From Candidatus Neomicrothrix sp. UBA4742 (GTDB lineage Bacteria > Actinomycetota > Acidimicrobiia > Acidimicrobiales > Acidimicrobilacustridaceae): a DNA stretch of 15,527 nucleotides. The stretch lies in the NCBI GenBank assembly GCA_002403895.1, contig DHIQ01000089.1, positions 1-15,527 of the forward strand. The letters run 5' to 3'. The notes under the pieces were generated by a model, which searched no databases, was not told where the DNA came from, and saw only the letters and a list, made by a program, of their open reading frames with translations. The position numbers were made by a program, and so were the translations under genes. Shown here piece by piece: positions 1 through 6,655 of this stretch. Numbering within the stretch: position 1 is the first letter of the stretch; each line of letters starts with the position of its first letter.

Positions 1-33
1 TCTCGTGGGCTGGGAGATGTGTATAAGAGACAG
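1..33 (+). other. Nextera (Tn5) transposase adapter contamination
   Basis: Bases 15-33 are exactly the 19-base Tn5 mosaic end AGATGTGTATAAGAGACAG. Bases 1-14 match the remainder of the Illumina Nextera read-2 adapter apart from one mismatch at base 12 (G instead of C). This is library-preparation sequence left on a contig end, not genomic DNA. It creates spurious peptide starts: MCIRDS in the frame of the first gene and MYKRQ in another frame, both familiar signatures of untrimmed Nextera adapters in protein databases. Genomic sequence begins at about base 34. Confidence 0.97.
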
Positions 34-34
34 C

Positions 35-490
35 TGGCCCGGCAAGACCATCACCGAGTACGACGACCACCTGTTCTGCATGATCACCATGAACCACCAT
101 CCGCTCCACACGAACGCCCACTACGCCGAACAGGCCACGCAGTTCGGTCGCAACGTGGTGGTGGGCAACCTGGTGTATTCGCTGGCGCTCGGCATGAGCG
201 TCCCGGACGTGAGCGGCAAGGCCATCGCCAACCTCGAGGTCGAGACGCTGTCCCACAAGCGCCCCACCTTCCACGGCGACACCATCTACGCCGAGACCCG
301 GGTGCTGGCCAAGAAGGAGTCGTCCTCCAAGCCCGACCGGGGCATCGTGACCGTCGAGTCGAAGGGCATCAATCAGCGGGGCGAGGAGGTCTGCTATTTC
401 CGGCGCAAGGTCATGGTGTGGAAGGCCGAGTTCGCCCCGCCGCGGGGGCGTCCCTACGACGAGAGCATCTGGGCCGGTCCGGAGACCTGA
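35..490 (+). CDS. MaoC-family hydratase/dehydratase (5' truncated)
   Basis: The C-terminal 151 residues of a MaoC-like hot-dog-fold protein; the true start lies off the contig and the in-frame codons before base 35 are adapter. The recognisable core is NHHPLHTNAHYAEQ followed by FGRNVVVGNLVYSLALGMSV, then a second block with RPTFHGDTIYAETRVL. The family hydrates enoyl-CoA thioesters. In this subfamily (itaconyl/mesaconyl-CoA hydratase-like) the D-x-N-P-x-H motif of PhaJ-type hydratases appears as N-H-H-P-L-H: the catalytic His is kept and the usual Asp position is Asn. The likely substrate is a branched or dicarboxylic acyl-CoA, but the sequence does not settle which. The downstream methyltransferase starts 4 bases after the stop, suggesting co-transcription. 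Confidence 0.85.
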   Translation, partial: WPGKTITEYDDHLFCMITMNHHPLHTNAHYAEQATQFGRNVVVGNLVYSLALGMSVPDVSGKAIANLEVETLSHKRPTFHGDTIYAETRVLAKKESSSKPDRGIVTVESKGINQRGEEVCYFRRKVMVWKAEFAPPRGRPYDESIWAGPET

Positions 491-494
491 TCCG

Positions 495-1304
495 GTGAGC
501 GGAACCGACGACCCGAAGCGGTTCGCCGCTGAGGCGGGCTTGCCTCTGAACCGTACGGCGGTCGTCGGGTTCGGGCGTGGCGCCCACGACTACGAACAGT
601 CGCGGCCGTCCTACCCCGCCGCCGCCGTCGACCTGGTGGTCGAGGTGCTCGGTCTCGGGCCGGGGCGTCGGGTCCTGGACCTGGCCGCCGGCACGGGCAA
701 GTTCACCCGCTTGCTGGCGCCCTCGGGCGTGGCCCTGGTGGCCGTCGAGCCGGTCGCCGCCATGCGCGCCCAGCTCGAGGACTCGGTGGCGGGGGTGACC
801 GTGCTCGACGGCACGGCCGAGGTCATCCCGCTCGATGGCGCCAGTGTCGACGGGGCCGTTGCCGCCCAGGCCTTCCACTGGTTCGATGCGCCGGCGGCGC
901 TGGCCGAGATCCATCGTGTGGTGCGGCCCGAGGGCCGACTGGCCCTGGTGTGGAACGTGCAAGACACGAGCGTGGACTGGGTGCGTCGCTTCAGGGAGAT
1001 CCAGGTCGCCGCCGCAGGCAAGAAGCCCTACGAGGACGGCACCGACTGGTCGGCGGTGGTGGCCGGCGCCGGCGGTTTCGCCGCGCTACGCCACGAGCGC
1101 TTCATCTACGGCCATGAGCTGACTCCTGAGCTCCTCGTCCAGCGGGCCGCGTCCACCAGCTTCGTGTCCGCCCTCGACGATGACGCTCGCCAGGCCTGTC
1201 TCGACGAGGTGGCCGGCCTGGCCAGCTCCCATCCCGACCTGGCGGGGCGCGAACGGTTCACCTTCCCCTATTTCACCGACGTGTTCTGGTGTCAGCGGAT
1301 CTGA
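495..1304 (+). CDS. Class I SAM-dependent methyltransferase
   Basis: 269 residues from a GTG start preceded by GGAG about 10 bases upstream. A Rossmann methyltransferase of the Methyltransf_11 type: motif I is LDLAAGTGKFTRLLA (near residue 60), the acidic end of strand 2 is VAVEP, and the motif near residue 117 is GAVAAQAFHWFD, followed by EIHRVVRPEGRLALVWN, the post-II region seen in UbiE/Trm-like small-molecule methyltransferases. It probably methylates a small metabolite; nothing identifies the acceptor. No membrane segment or signal peptide is visible. The end overlaps the start of the following MutY gene by 16 bases, so the two are probably translationally coupled, although a functional link to DNA repair is not evident. 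Confidence 0.85.
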   Translation: MSGTDDPKRFAAEAGLPLNRTAVVGFGRGAHDYEQSRPSYPAAAVDLVVEVLGLGPGRRVLDLAAGTGKFTRLLAPSGVALVAVEPVAAMRAQLEDSVAGVTVLDGTAEVIPLDGASVDGAVAAQAFHWFDAPAALAEIHRVVRPEGRLALVWNVQDTSVDWVRRFREIQVAAAGKKPYEDGTDWSAVVAGAGGFAALRHERFIYGHELTPELLVQRAASTSFVSALDDDARQACLDEVAGLASSHPDLAGRERFTFPYFTDVFWCQRI

Positions 1305-2167
1305 CCCCGTTCCAGGCGAGGCTCCTCGAATGGTCGGCTGACACCTGGCGCGACCTGCCCTGGCGTCACACTCGGGATCCGTGGGCGGTGCTGGTCAGCG
1401 AGTTGATGTTGCAACAGACCCAGGTGAGCCGGGTGGTACCCAAGTACCGGGTCTTCCTCCAGCGCTTCCCCACGGTGGCCAGCTGCGCGGCGGGGAGCGC
1501 CGGCGACGTCGTCATTCGGTGGGAGGGGCTCGGCTACAACCGCCGGGCGGTGAACCTGCACCGCGCCGCCTGCCTCGTCGTCGAGGAACATGACGGTCAG
1601 CTACCCGACGACCTTGCCGGGCTCATGACCCTTCCCGGCATCGGGCCCTACACGGCTCGAGCGGTGCTGGCGTTCGCCCACGAGCGCGATGTCGGTGTGG
1701 TCGACACCAACGCGGCGCGGGTCCTGGCCCGCACCGCGGGCCACTCGTTGCGGGCGGCAGAGGTGCAGGCGCGGGCCGATGAGGCCGTCCCGCCGGGGCA
1801 GGGCTGGGTCTGGAACCAGGCGGTTCTCGACCTCGGTGCCACGGTGTGCCGGTCCCGGGCGCCTGACTGCGGGGTGTGCCCGGTCGCCCTGGGCTGCACA
1901 TGGCACCGGGCGGGCAACCCTGCCCCCGACCCGGCCCGGGGCTCGGCCGGCTCCGGTTCCGGGCAGTCGCGCTTCGAAGGCTCGGACCGCCAGGGTCGCG
2001 GCCGCTTGGTCGACCGCCTTCGTCACGACGGTCGGCTGGAGCCGGCGGGGATCGCGTCGGCCGCCGGCTGGCCCGATGACCCCACCCGCACTGCGGCCGC
2101 GGTGGCGTCGCTGGTGCGCGACGGACTGGCCGTCGAACACGACGACGGCACCCTCACCCTCCCGTAG
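1289..2167 (+). CDS. mutY: A/G-specific adenine glycosylase (MutY)
   Basis: 292 residues, GTG start inside the end of the methyltransferase gene. MutY removes adenine mispaired with 8-oxoguanine or guanine in base-excision repair. Visible hallmarks are SELMLQQTQVSRV with the catalytic Glu38, the helix-hairpin-helix LPGIGPYTA (115-123), VDTNAARV with the catalytic Asp139, and a [4Fe-4S] loop C187-x6-C194-x2-C197-x5-C203. The C-terminal part (205-292) is short, rich in Gly/Arg/Asp and does not resemble the NUDIX-like 8-oxoG recognition domain of E. coli MutY (about 350 residues). Short MutY forms are common in Actinobacteria. The residues after 250 (ASAAGWPDDPTRTAAAVASLVRDG) look like a small winged-helix-type tail. 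The gene converges on the selenoprotein gene with a 23-base gap. Confidence 0.93.
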   Translation: MSADLTPFQARLLEWSADTWRDLPWRHTRDPWAVLVSELMLQQTQVSRVVPKYRVFLQRFPTVASCAAGSAGDVVIRWEGLGYNRRAVNLHRAACLVVEEHDGQLPDDLAGLMTLPGIGPYTARAVLAFAHERDVGVVDTNAARVLARTAGHSLRAAEVQARADEAVPPGQGWVWNQAVLDLGATVCRSRAPDCGVCPVALGCTWHRAGNPAPDPARGSAGSGSGQSRFEGSDRQGRGRLVDRLRHDGRLEPAGIASAAGWPDDPTRTAAAVASLVRDGLAVEHDDGTLTLP

Positions 2168-2174
2168 AGCGTCC

Positions 2175-2190
2175 TCCCCGAGCGCGGGGA
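2175..2190. terminator. Hairpin between convergent genes
   Basis: TCCCCG-AGCG-CGGGGA forms a perfect 6-bp GC-rich stem with a 4-base loop. It fills most of the 23-base gap between the stop of mutY and the stop of the UGSC selenoprotein gene on the opposite strand. There is no T-tract, so it is not a classical intrinsic terminator, but a symmetrical hairpin placed here could stop or slow transcription from both sides. Function is inferred from position and structure only. Confidence 0.4.
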
Positions 2191-2739
2191 TCAGCCCGGG
2201 GGAGCGGTGATGGCGGCCAGGACCGCGTCGATGGCGGCGTCAGCCAGGGACCGCATCTCGTCGTCGGTGCGGTCCTGGATGGGGTGAGGGACGAACACCC
2301 GCGCCGGTTGGAAGCCGATGGCCTCAGCTTGGGCCTGGGCAGCATCTATGAACTCGGTCGAGGCCAGGAACACCCCCGGCACCCCCCGAGCCTCGAGATC
2401 GGCGATGTCGTGCACACTGCACGACGTGCAACTCCCTCAGTCGGCGAGGGCCTCGATGACGACGTCACACTTCGTGGAGATCTCGTGGCGCAGGTCGATG
2501 GGTGCCGGCTTGGTGAACGTCGGCTTGCGGAACCGCTCCACCCGCAGGCCGCGGGCCACGAGGTGTTCCTCCAACCGATCGAGGAACACGTCACCCCGGG
2601 CCTTGGAGATGTCGAGCAGACCGATGGTGGCACCCTCGAGCGAACTCGGCCGTTCCAGCAGCTGGCGCTGAGACGGGTGGCGCTCGCCGGTGGGATCGAG
2701 CACCACGGTCTCGGCCGTTGTCGAACCAGGTGCGGTCAT
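2191..2739 (-). CDS. UGSC-family selenoprotein (in-frame UGA = selenocysteine)
   Basis: Read through one TGA at 2439-2437, this gene encodes 182 residues. The first 100 end in STKCDVVIEALAD; the TGA is codon 101; then comes GSCTSCSVHDIADLEARG and a further open frame to a normal TGA at 2193-2191. The result is ALAD-U-GSCTSCSVHD, the defining motif of the UGSC (seleno)protein family, whose members carry Sec or Cys here. Sec101/Cys104 form a UxxC redox pair, and Cys107 extends it to a second CxxC. Both halves are in the same frame, and the residues after the TGA belong to the conserved block, so a chance split is unlikely. A hairpin starts 12 bases after the TGA (separate entry). The start ATG overlaps the stop of the upstream thioredoxin-domain gene by ATGA. 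The protein is probably cytosolic, with no signal peptide. Its substrate is unknown. Less likely alternatives are a recent nonsense mutation of a Cys codon or a base error. Confidence 0.85.
2407..2425 (-). promoter_or_regulatory. Putative bacterial SECIS element
   Basis: Reading the minus strand, GTCGTGCA-GTG-TGCACGAC forms a perfect 8-bp stem closing a 3-base loop (or 7 bp with loop AGUGU). The stem starts 12 bases and the loop 20 bases after the in-frame TGA. Bacterial SECIS elements lie within the coding sequence just 3' of the UGA, with a small apical loop containing G/U at about this distance, and are bound by SelB. A weaker competing hairpin, UGCAC-GUC-GUGCA, is possible nearer the TGA. 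No SelB binding is demonstrated; the call rests on position, stem quality and the Sec-family motif. Confidence 0.7.
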
Positions 2740-4202
2740 GGTTGTACCTCCCAGGTGATCGGTTGACTACCGCCGGACCCGGACATCCAGCCTCCGATGA
2801 CGGAGCTGAACAGGCCAGCCCCACCACCAGCGTGCACGATGAGCAGGCCGCCGTCCCGGAACTTGGGCACCGTCGTGCCCGCCAGGAAGTCGGGCATGCC
2901 TTCGGCGATGCCGCCGGCCCCGCGGACGATCTCGCTGCCGTCGAGGGCGAGGAGGTCGTCGAACTCTTGGCGGAGGCGGGCCTTGTCCCAGCCGGCCTCG
3001 CGGAACACCCTCGCGTGTTCGGGTGAGATGACCAGCACGGCGTCGAAGACCAGGGCCAGCTTGGGGTGAGCGATGCTCCGGAGGCCGGCGGCGAGCGAAC
3101 GGGCCAGGGAATCGGGCTCACGCGAAAGTTGATCCACCACGCCCCGGGGCCCTTCGCCGGCGAAGAGGGTCACCGTCGACGCCTCGGGCCCGAAGCCCCG
3201 CTCGACCGACAGCGGCTCCCAGGGTGAGCCGGACTCGTCCTCCGCGAAACAGAACGTGTACTTGCCCGGATTCCCGAGGGCGGCCCGATCCACGCCTCCG
3301 GGTACGCCGCCGCCGACGTTGCGGATGGTCAGCTGCAGGGCTCGGCCGATGGTGGCGTTGGCCCGGTTGCCCTGGCCCAGCGCGTTGATGCCGGAGTTCA
3401 TGCCGATGGCCCGGGTGATGGGCCCGTTCACCATGACCACCGGCCCGCTGAAGTACGTCGTGGCCAGCAGGCCGTGCATGTTGAACTCATCGGTGCAGGC
3501 CGCCTCCACCGCGGCCAGCACCACCGGCAGGTACTCGGGGCGACAGCCGGCCAGCACCGCGTTGATGGCCACCTTCTCGACGGTGCACTCCGCCAGGTCC
3601 GGTGGTACCACGGCCACCACCTCGTCAGGGGCACGGGTGGTGCCCTCCAGCATCCGCAGGACCCGCACCGGCGTCGGGGGAACGACGGGGAGGCCGTCGG
3701 TCCACCCCCGGTCGAACAGCGCCTCCATCTCGTCCTCGAGGGCCGCCAGGGTCACCCGCCGGCTGCGCAGTCGTGAGCCATGGAAGCGGACGGCCAGCTC
3801 GTCGGCCCGACCCGGGTCGAGGGTGAGCGAACCACAGCCGGGGCGGTACTCGGGAAGGTCCTCACCCAGGTCGTCGCATCCGGTGAAGTCTTGCCACTCG
3901 TCGCGGGCCCACCCCACGATCCGGCCCGACTCGGCGCCCGCCTGGACCTGCAACAGCGTGGGAACGGTCTCGATGTCGAGCCGGTAGGACACGTCCAGGT
4001 CGGTGTCGTCGACCGGGGCCACCCCGGCGGGGAAGTCGGGGTCGTCCTGGGTGAACACGGTCAGCGACCTGCCCGTTCCTTCGAGCCGGGCGGCCAGGTC
4101 GGCGAGCACGGGAGCCACCAGCGTGCAGGTGGGGCAGTCACGTTTCACTACCGCGACCAAGCCGTCGCTCAACGCCGGTCTCGTGGTCGTTGCCCCGGTC
4201 AT
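2736..4202 (-). CDS. Thioredoxin-domain protein, partner of UGSC selenoprotein
   Basis: 488 residues. Residues 1 to about 135 are a thioredoxin fold: VVAVVKRDCPTC with the active-site pair Cys23/Cys26, then DIETVPTLLQV with the expected cis-Pro81. The remaining 350 residues form a large domain starting near EALFDRGWTDGLPVVPPTPVRVLRML. It has several cysteines (for example in AECTVEKV, LAGCRPEY, AACTDEF, TFCFAED) and Gly-rich stretches such as MNSGINALGQGNRAN, RNVGGGVPGGVDR and HAGGGAGLFSSV. I do not recognise an enzymatic signature in it. The gene starts 4 bases after the alpha/beta-hydrolase stop and its stop overlaps the selenoprotein start (ATGA), so the three genes are almost certainly one transcript. 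I infer that the CPTC domain reduces or accepts electrons from the UGSC centre of the neighbour. No signal peptide or obvious membrane segment is present. Confidence 0.8.
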   Translation of the reverse strand: MTGATTTRPALSDGLVAVVKRDCPTCTLVAPVLADLAARLEGTGRSLTVFTQDDPDFPAGVAPVDDTDLDVSYRLDIETVPTLLQVQAGAESGRIVGWARDEWQDFTGCDDLGEDLPEYRPGCGSLTLDPGRADELAVRFHGSRLRSRRVTLAALEDEMEALFDRGWTDGLPVVPPTPVRVLRMLEGTTRAPDEVVAVVPPDLAECTVEKVAINAVLAGCRPEYLPVVLAAVEAACTDEFNMHGLLATTYFSGPVVMVNGPITRAIGMNSGINALGQGNRANATIGRALQLTIRNVGGGVPGGVDRAALGNPGKYTFCFAEDESGSPWEPLSVERGFGPEASTVTLFAGEGPRGVVDQLSREPDSLARSLAAGLRSIAHPKLALVFDAVLVISPEHARVFREAGWDKARLRQEFDDLLALDGSEIVRGAGGIAEGMPDFLAGTTVPKFRDGGLLIVHAGGGAGLFSSVIGGWMSGSGGSQPITWEVQP

Positions 4203-4206
4203 GTCG

Positions 4207-5100
4207 TCACCGCGACACGTGCTCGATGATCAGGCGGTTCACCACCGCGGGCTGTTCGACCTGGAGGAAATGGCCTGCCTCTTCGATGATCTCGACCCGG
4301 GACCCCTCGGCCGGGAGGAACGCCAGCGCCCCCTCGGCCCAATCGACGCCCATGCACCCGTCGGTGCGCCCGTGCAGGTACAGCGTCGGCTGGGGGGTGG
4401 GCGCGTTGCAGGCGTCCTGTTGGGGCTGAAGCTCGGGCATCTGGAGCTCGGGCTGGAACATGGCCCGGTAGTACCCGAGGGCCGAGGCCAGGTTGGCGGG
4501 ATCTCCCAGGGCCTCGCGGACGTGGTTCACGTCCTCAGTGCCGTCGTGGCCGGGTGACCAGTCTTGCCACAGCCGGGCGATGAACTCGAGATCGTCCATG
4601 CCCACCACCAGGTCGGCCAGCGGGTTCTGGAAGAAGAACATGTACCAGGAGCGGCGCAGTTGGGTGTAGGTCAGCATGGCTCCGGTCACCGCACCCAAGG
4701 GCGGGACCGCGGCGGTCACCACCCGACGCCACCGGGCAGGGGCGAAGGCGGCGGCGCCGTAGGTGGCCATCGCCCCCCAGTCGTGGCCGATGATCACCGC
4801 CTCGCCGTCACCGCCAAACGCGTCGTGCAGCGCGTTGGCGTCGTCGACCATGGCGCCGATCTGGAAGTGGCCGTCGGCGGGCACCGCGGTCGGGGCGTAG
4901 CCGCGCATGAACGGCGCCACCGCGTGGAACCCGGCGTCAGCCAGGGCGGGCAGGAGGTGGCGCCAGCCCCACGCCGTGTCGGGGAATCCGTGCAGGCACA
5001 GCGCCAGGGGACCGGAGCCCGCTTCGAGGTAGGCGAAGTTGAGTCCGTTGGCCTCGATGCGCCCGTCGGTGATGGCGGCCGGAGTGGAAGCGGAGGTCAT
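4207..5100 (-). CDS. Alpha/beta hydrolase, epoxide hydrolase-like
   Basis: 297 residues. The fold signatures are all visible: the oxyanion motif HGFP (37-40) in CLHGFPDTAWGWRHLLPAL; the nucleophile elbow GHDWGA with Asp107, not Ser, which points to the epoxide hydrolase/haloalkane dehalogenase branch; the acid Asp247 in LHGRTDG; and the base His277 in EEAGHFLQVEQP. A cap domain with aromatic residues (SWYMFFFQNP, LGYYRAMFQ) lies between; the Tyr residues could supply the acid function of epoxide hydrolases. Soluble, no signal peptide. It is the first gene of the minus-strand unit ending in the UGSC selenoprotein, with 4 bases to the next start. The substrate, and whether it shares a pathway with the thioredoxin-UGSC pair, cannot be read from sequence. 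Confidence 0.88.
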   Translation of the reverse strand: MTSASTPAAITDGRIEANGLNFAYLEAGSGPLALCLHGFPDTAWGWRHLLPALADAGFHAVAPFMRGYAPTAVPADGHFQIGAMVDDANALHDAFGGDGEAVIIGHDWGAMATYGAAAFAPARWRRVVTAAVPPLGAVTGAMLTYTQLRRSWYMFFFQNPLADLVVGMDDLEFIARLWQDWSPGHDGTEDVNHVREALGDPANLASALGYYRAMFQPELQMPELQPQQDACNAPTPQPTLYLHGRTDGCMGVDWAEGALAFLPAEGSRVEIIEEAGHFLQVEQPAVVNRLIIEHVSR

Positions 5101-5181
5101 GGCGGCGACCCTACTCAGCTCGGCCCGGTCGGGCGGGGCGGGTGAGACCGGGCGGGCTGGGGGGTCGTGGCAGGTACGAGA

Positions 5182-5191
5182 CAGTTGTCAC
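5182..5191. promoter_or_regulatory. Inverted repeat in divergent intergenic region
   Basis: GACAGTTGTC is a short inverted repeat (GACA-2-TGTC). A further GGGACA follows about 6 bases later in the 170-base gap between the divergent hydrolase and MBL-fold genes. It is a candidate operator for either gene. It is short enough to occur by chance, and no regulator is encoded nearby. Confidence 0.2.
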
Positions 5192-5196
5192 ATCGC

Positions 5197-5225
5197 GGGA
5201 CACGGACCCCGACGCTGGGTAATCT
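5197..5225 (+). promoter_or_regulatory. Putative sigma-70-type promoter for the MBL-fold operon
   Basis: GGGACA (5197-5202), a 17-base spacer, then TAATCT (5220-5225), which fits the TANNNT -10 pattern of actinobacterial housekeeping promoters. Transcription would start near 5232, about 40 bases before the MBL-fold start, with a G-run at 5255-5260 as possible ribosome site. This is a pattern match only. Confidence 0.35.
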
Positions 5226-5270
5226 GCCAGCCGTTCTAGGTGGGCCAGGTCACCGGGGGGTGAACGTTCG

Positions 5271-6128
5271 TTGGACGTGACGTTTTACGGGGTACGGGGA
5301 TCGACTCCCTGCTCGTGTTCCGCGAACCAACGCTACGGCGGGAACACGGCCTGCGTGGCGGTGGACTGCCCCGGCGCGGACCCCATCGTGTTCGACTTGG
5401 GGACCGGGCTGCGCTTTTGGGGAGCTGACCTCCCGACCACCACGCCGTTCCACGGACACGCCCTCGTCACCCATCTGCACTGGGATCACGTCCAGGGGCT
5501 GCCGTTCTTCAGCCCCATCCTGCGGCCCGACTCCACGTTCGACATTTACGCTTGCTCGCCCGAATCCGGCTCCCTGGTCGGCGCCTTCGACGAGTTCATG
5601 GGCCCGCCGTACTTCCCCGTGCGGGTCGCAGACCTCCCCGGTGAGTTGTGCTTCCATGAGGTCGAGAACACCGAGTTCGCCATCGGCGACGTCGGCGTGA
5701 CGGTGCGGTCGGTGCCCCACATCGGTCCCACCAACGGCTACCGGGTCGAGCGCGACGGCGTGGCGGTGGTCTACATCTCTGACCATCAACAACCGCTCGA
5801 TGGCAGCCTCACCGTTCCTGACGACGTGCTCGAGCTGTGCCAGGGCGCCGACCTGTTGATCCACGACGCCCAGTACACGACCACCGATTTCGCGGAGAAG
5901 GCGACCTGGGGTCATTGCACGGTCGACTACGCGCTCGCCGTAGCGGCCCAGGCCGGCGCTCGCCGCTTGGCGCTGTTCCACCACGACCCGAGTCACGACG
6001 ATCTGATGGTTGATTCCATTCTGTTGGAAGCCCGCGAGAAGCTGCCCCGGTCGTCGCATCTCGAGATCGTGGCCGCCGCCGAGGGTGTGACCTTGTCGCT
6101 GGGTGCCGTCGGCGCTTCCTCTCGCTGA
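5271..6128 (+). CDS. MBL-fold metallo-hydrolase
   Basis: 285 residues from a TTG start (a GTG two codons later at 5277 is also possible). Metallo-beta-lactamase fold of the RNase Z/PhnP-like type: the N-terminal strand is VTFYGVRGSTPCSC, then YGGNTACV and VFDLGTGLR, then the metal motif THLHWDHVQG with His68, His70, Asp72 and His73. Further ligand candidates are the His of VPHIGPTNGY, the Asp of VVYISDHQQ and the His pair of ALFHHDPSHDD. Such proteins bind two metal ions and hydrolyse phosphodiesters or related bonds; the exact substrate cannot be told. No signal peptide. It is followed 20 bases later by a flavin reductase gene and then the carbonic-anhydrase-like gene, in a likely three-gene plus-strand operon. 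Confidence 0.9.
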   Translation: MDVTFYGVRGSTPCSCSANQRYGGNTACVAVDCPGADPIVFDLGTGLRFWGADLPTTTPFHGHALVTHLHWDHVQGLPFFSPILRPDSTFDIYACSPESGSLVGAFDEFMGPPYFPVRVADLPGELCFHEVENTEFAIGDVGVTVRSVPHIGPTNGYRVERDGVAVVYISDHQQPLDGSLTVPDDVLELCQGADLLIHDAQYTTTDFAEKATWGHCTVDYALAVAAQAGARRLALFHHDPSHDDLMVDSILLEAREKLPRSSHLEIVAAAEGVTLSLGAVGASSR

Positions 6129-6148
6129 CGCCGTCTAACCTTCGCCCC

Positions 6149-6649
6149 GTGACCGATCGAGCCCCCCAAACCTCCGCGTTCGACGCGGCCAAGTACCGCC
6201 AGGTGCTCGGCCACTTCCCAACCGGGGTCACCGTGATCACCGCCACTCACGAGGGCACCCCTACCGGCACCGCCATCGGCTCGTTCGCCTCGCTGTCGCT
6301 CGAGCCCCCCCAGGTGCTGTTCTGCATCGGGCAGACGTCGTCGACGTGGCCGCGGCTGAGGGCGGTCGGGCAGTTCTGCGTGAACATCCTGGCCGAGGAC
6401 CAAGAGAGTGTGTGCCGGGTGTTTTCCAGCAAGTCCGAGGACAAGTTCGCCGAGATCGGCTGGAAGCGATCGGGGAACGGTTCGCCGCTCATCGACGGCG
6501 TGCTGGGCTACATCGACTGCACCACCGCCGATGTCGTCCAGTCCGGTGACCACGACATCGTGATCGGCCACGTGACCGACCTGGACGTGCTGCGCGAGGG
6601 CGGCCCCCTGCTGTTCTTCCGCGGTGGCTACGGCCGCTTCCAGCTGTAG
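6149..6649 (+). CDS. Flavin reductase-domain protein (FMN-binding)
   Basis: 166 residues, GTG start. Split-barrel flavin reductase of the HpaC/ActVB type: FPTGVTVIT near residue 24, the flavin-contact block SFASLSLEPPQVLFCIG near 50-66, FCVNILAEDQ near 80, GDHDIVIGHV near 138, and the C-terminal PLLFFRGGYGRF. Proteins of this kind use NAD(P)H to reduce FMN or FAD for a partner monooxygenase. No monooxygenase gene is present in the window, so the partner is either elsewhere or the protein serves another flavin-dependent role. The length is normal for the family. It lies 6 bases upstream of the next gene, consistent with co-transcription. Confidence 0.9.
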   Translation: MTDRAPQTSAFDAAKYRQVLGHFPTGVTVITATHEGTPTGTAIGSFASLSLEPPQVLFCIGQTSSTWPRLRAVGQFCVNILAEDQESVCRVFSSKSEDKFAEIGWKRSGNGSPLIDGVLGYIDCTTADVVQSGDHDIVIGHVTDLDVLREGGPLLFFRGGYGRFQL

Positions 6650-6655
6650 GCCACG

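Noticed and set aside
2437..2739. UGSC gene as a pseudogene broken by a nonsense mutation
   Set aside because: The UGA is at the known Sec/Cys position, the frame is intact on both sides, and a SECIS-like hairpin follows. A pseudogene would not be expected to show all three.
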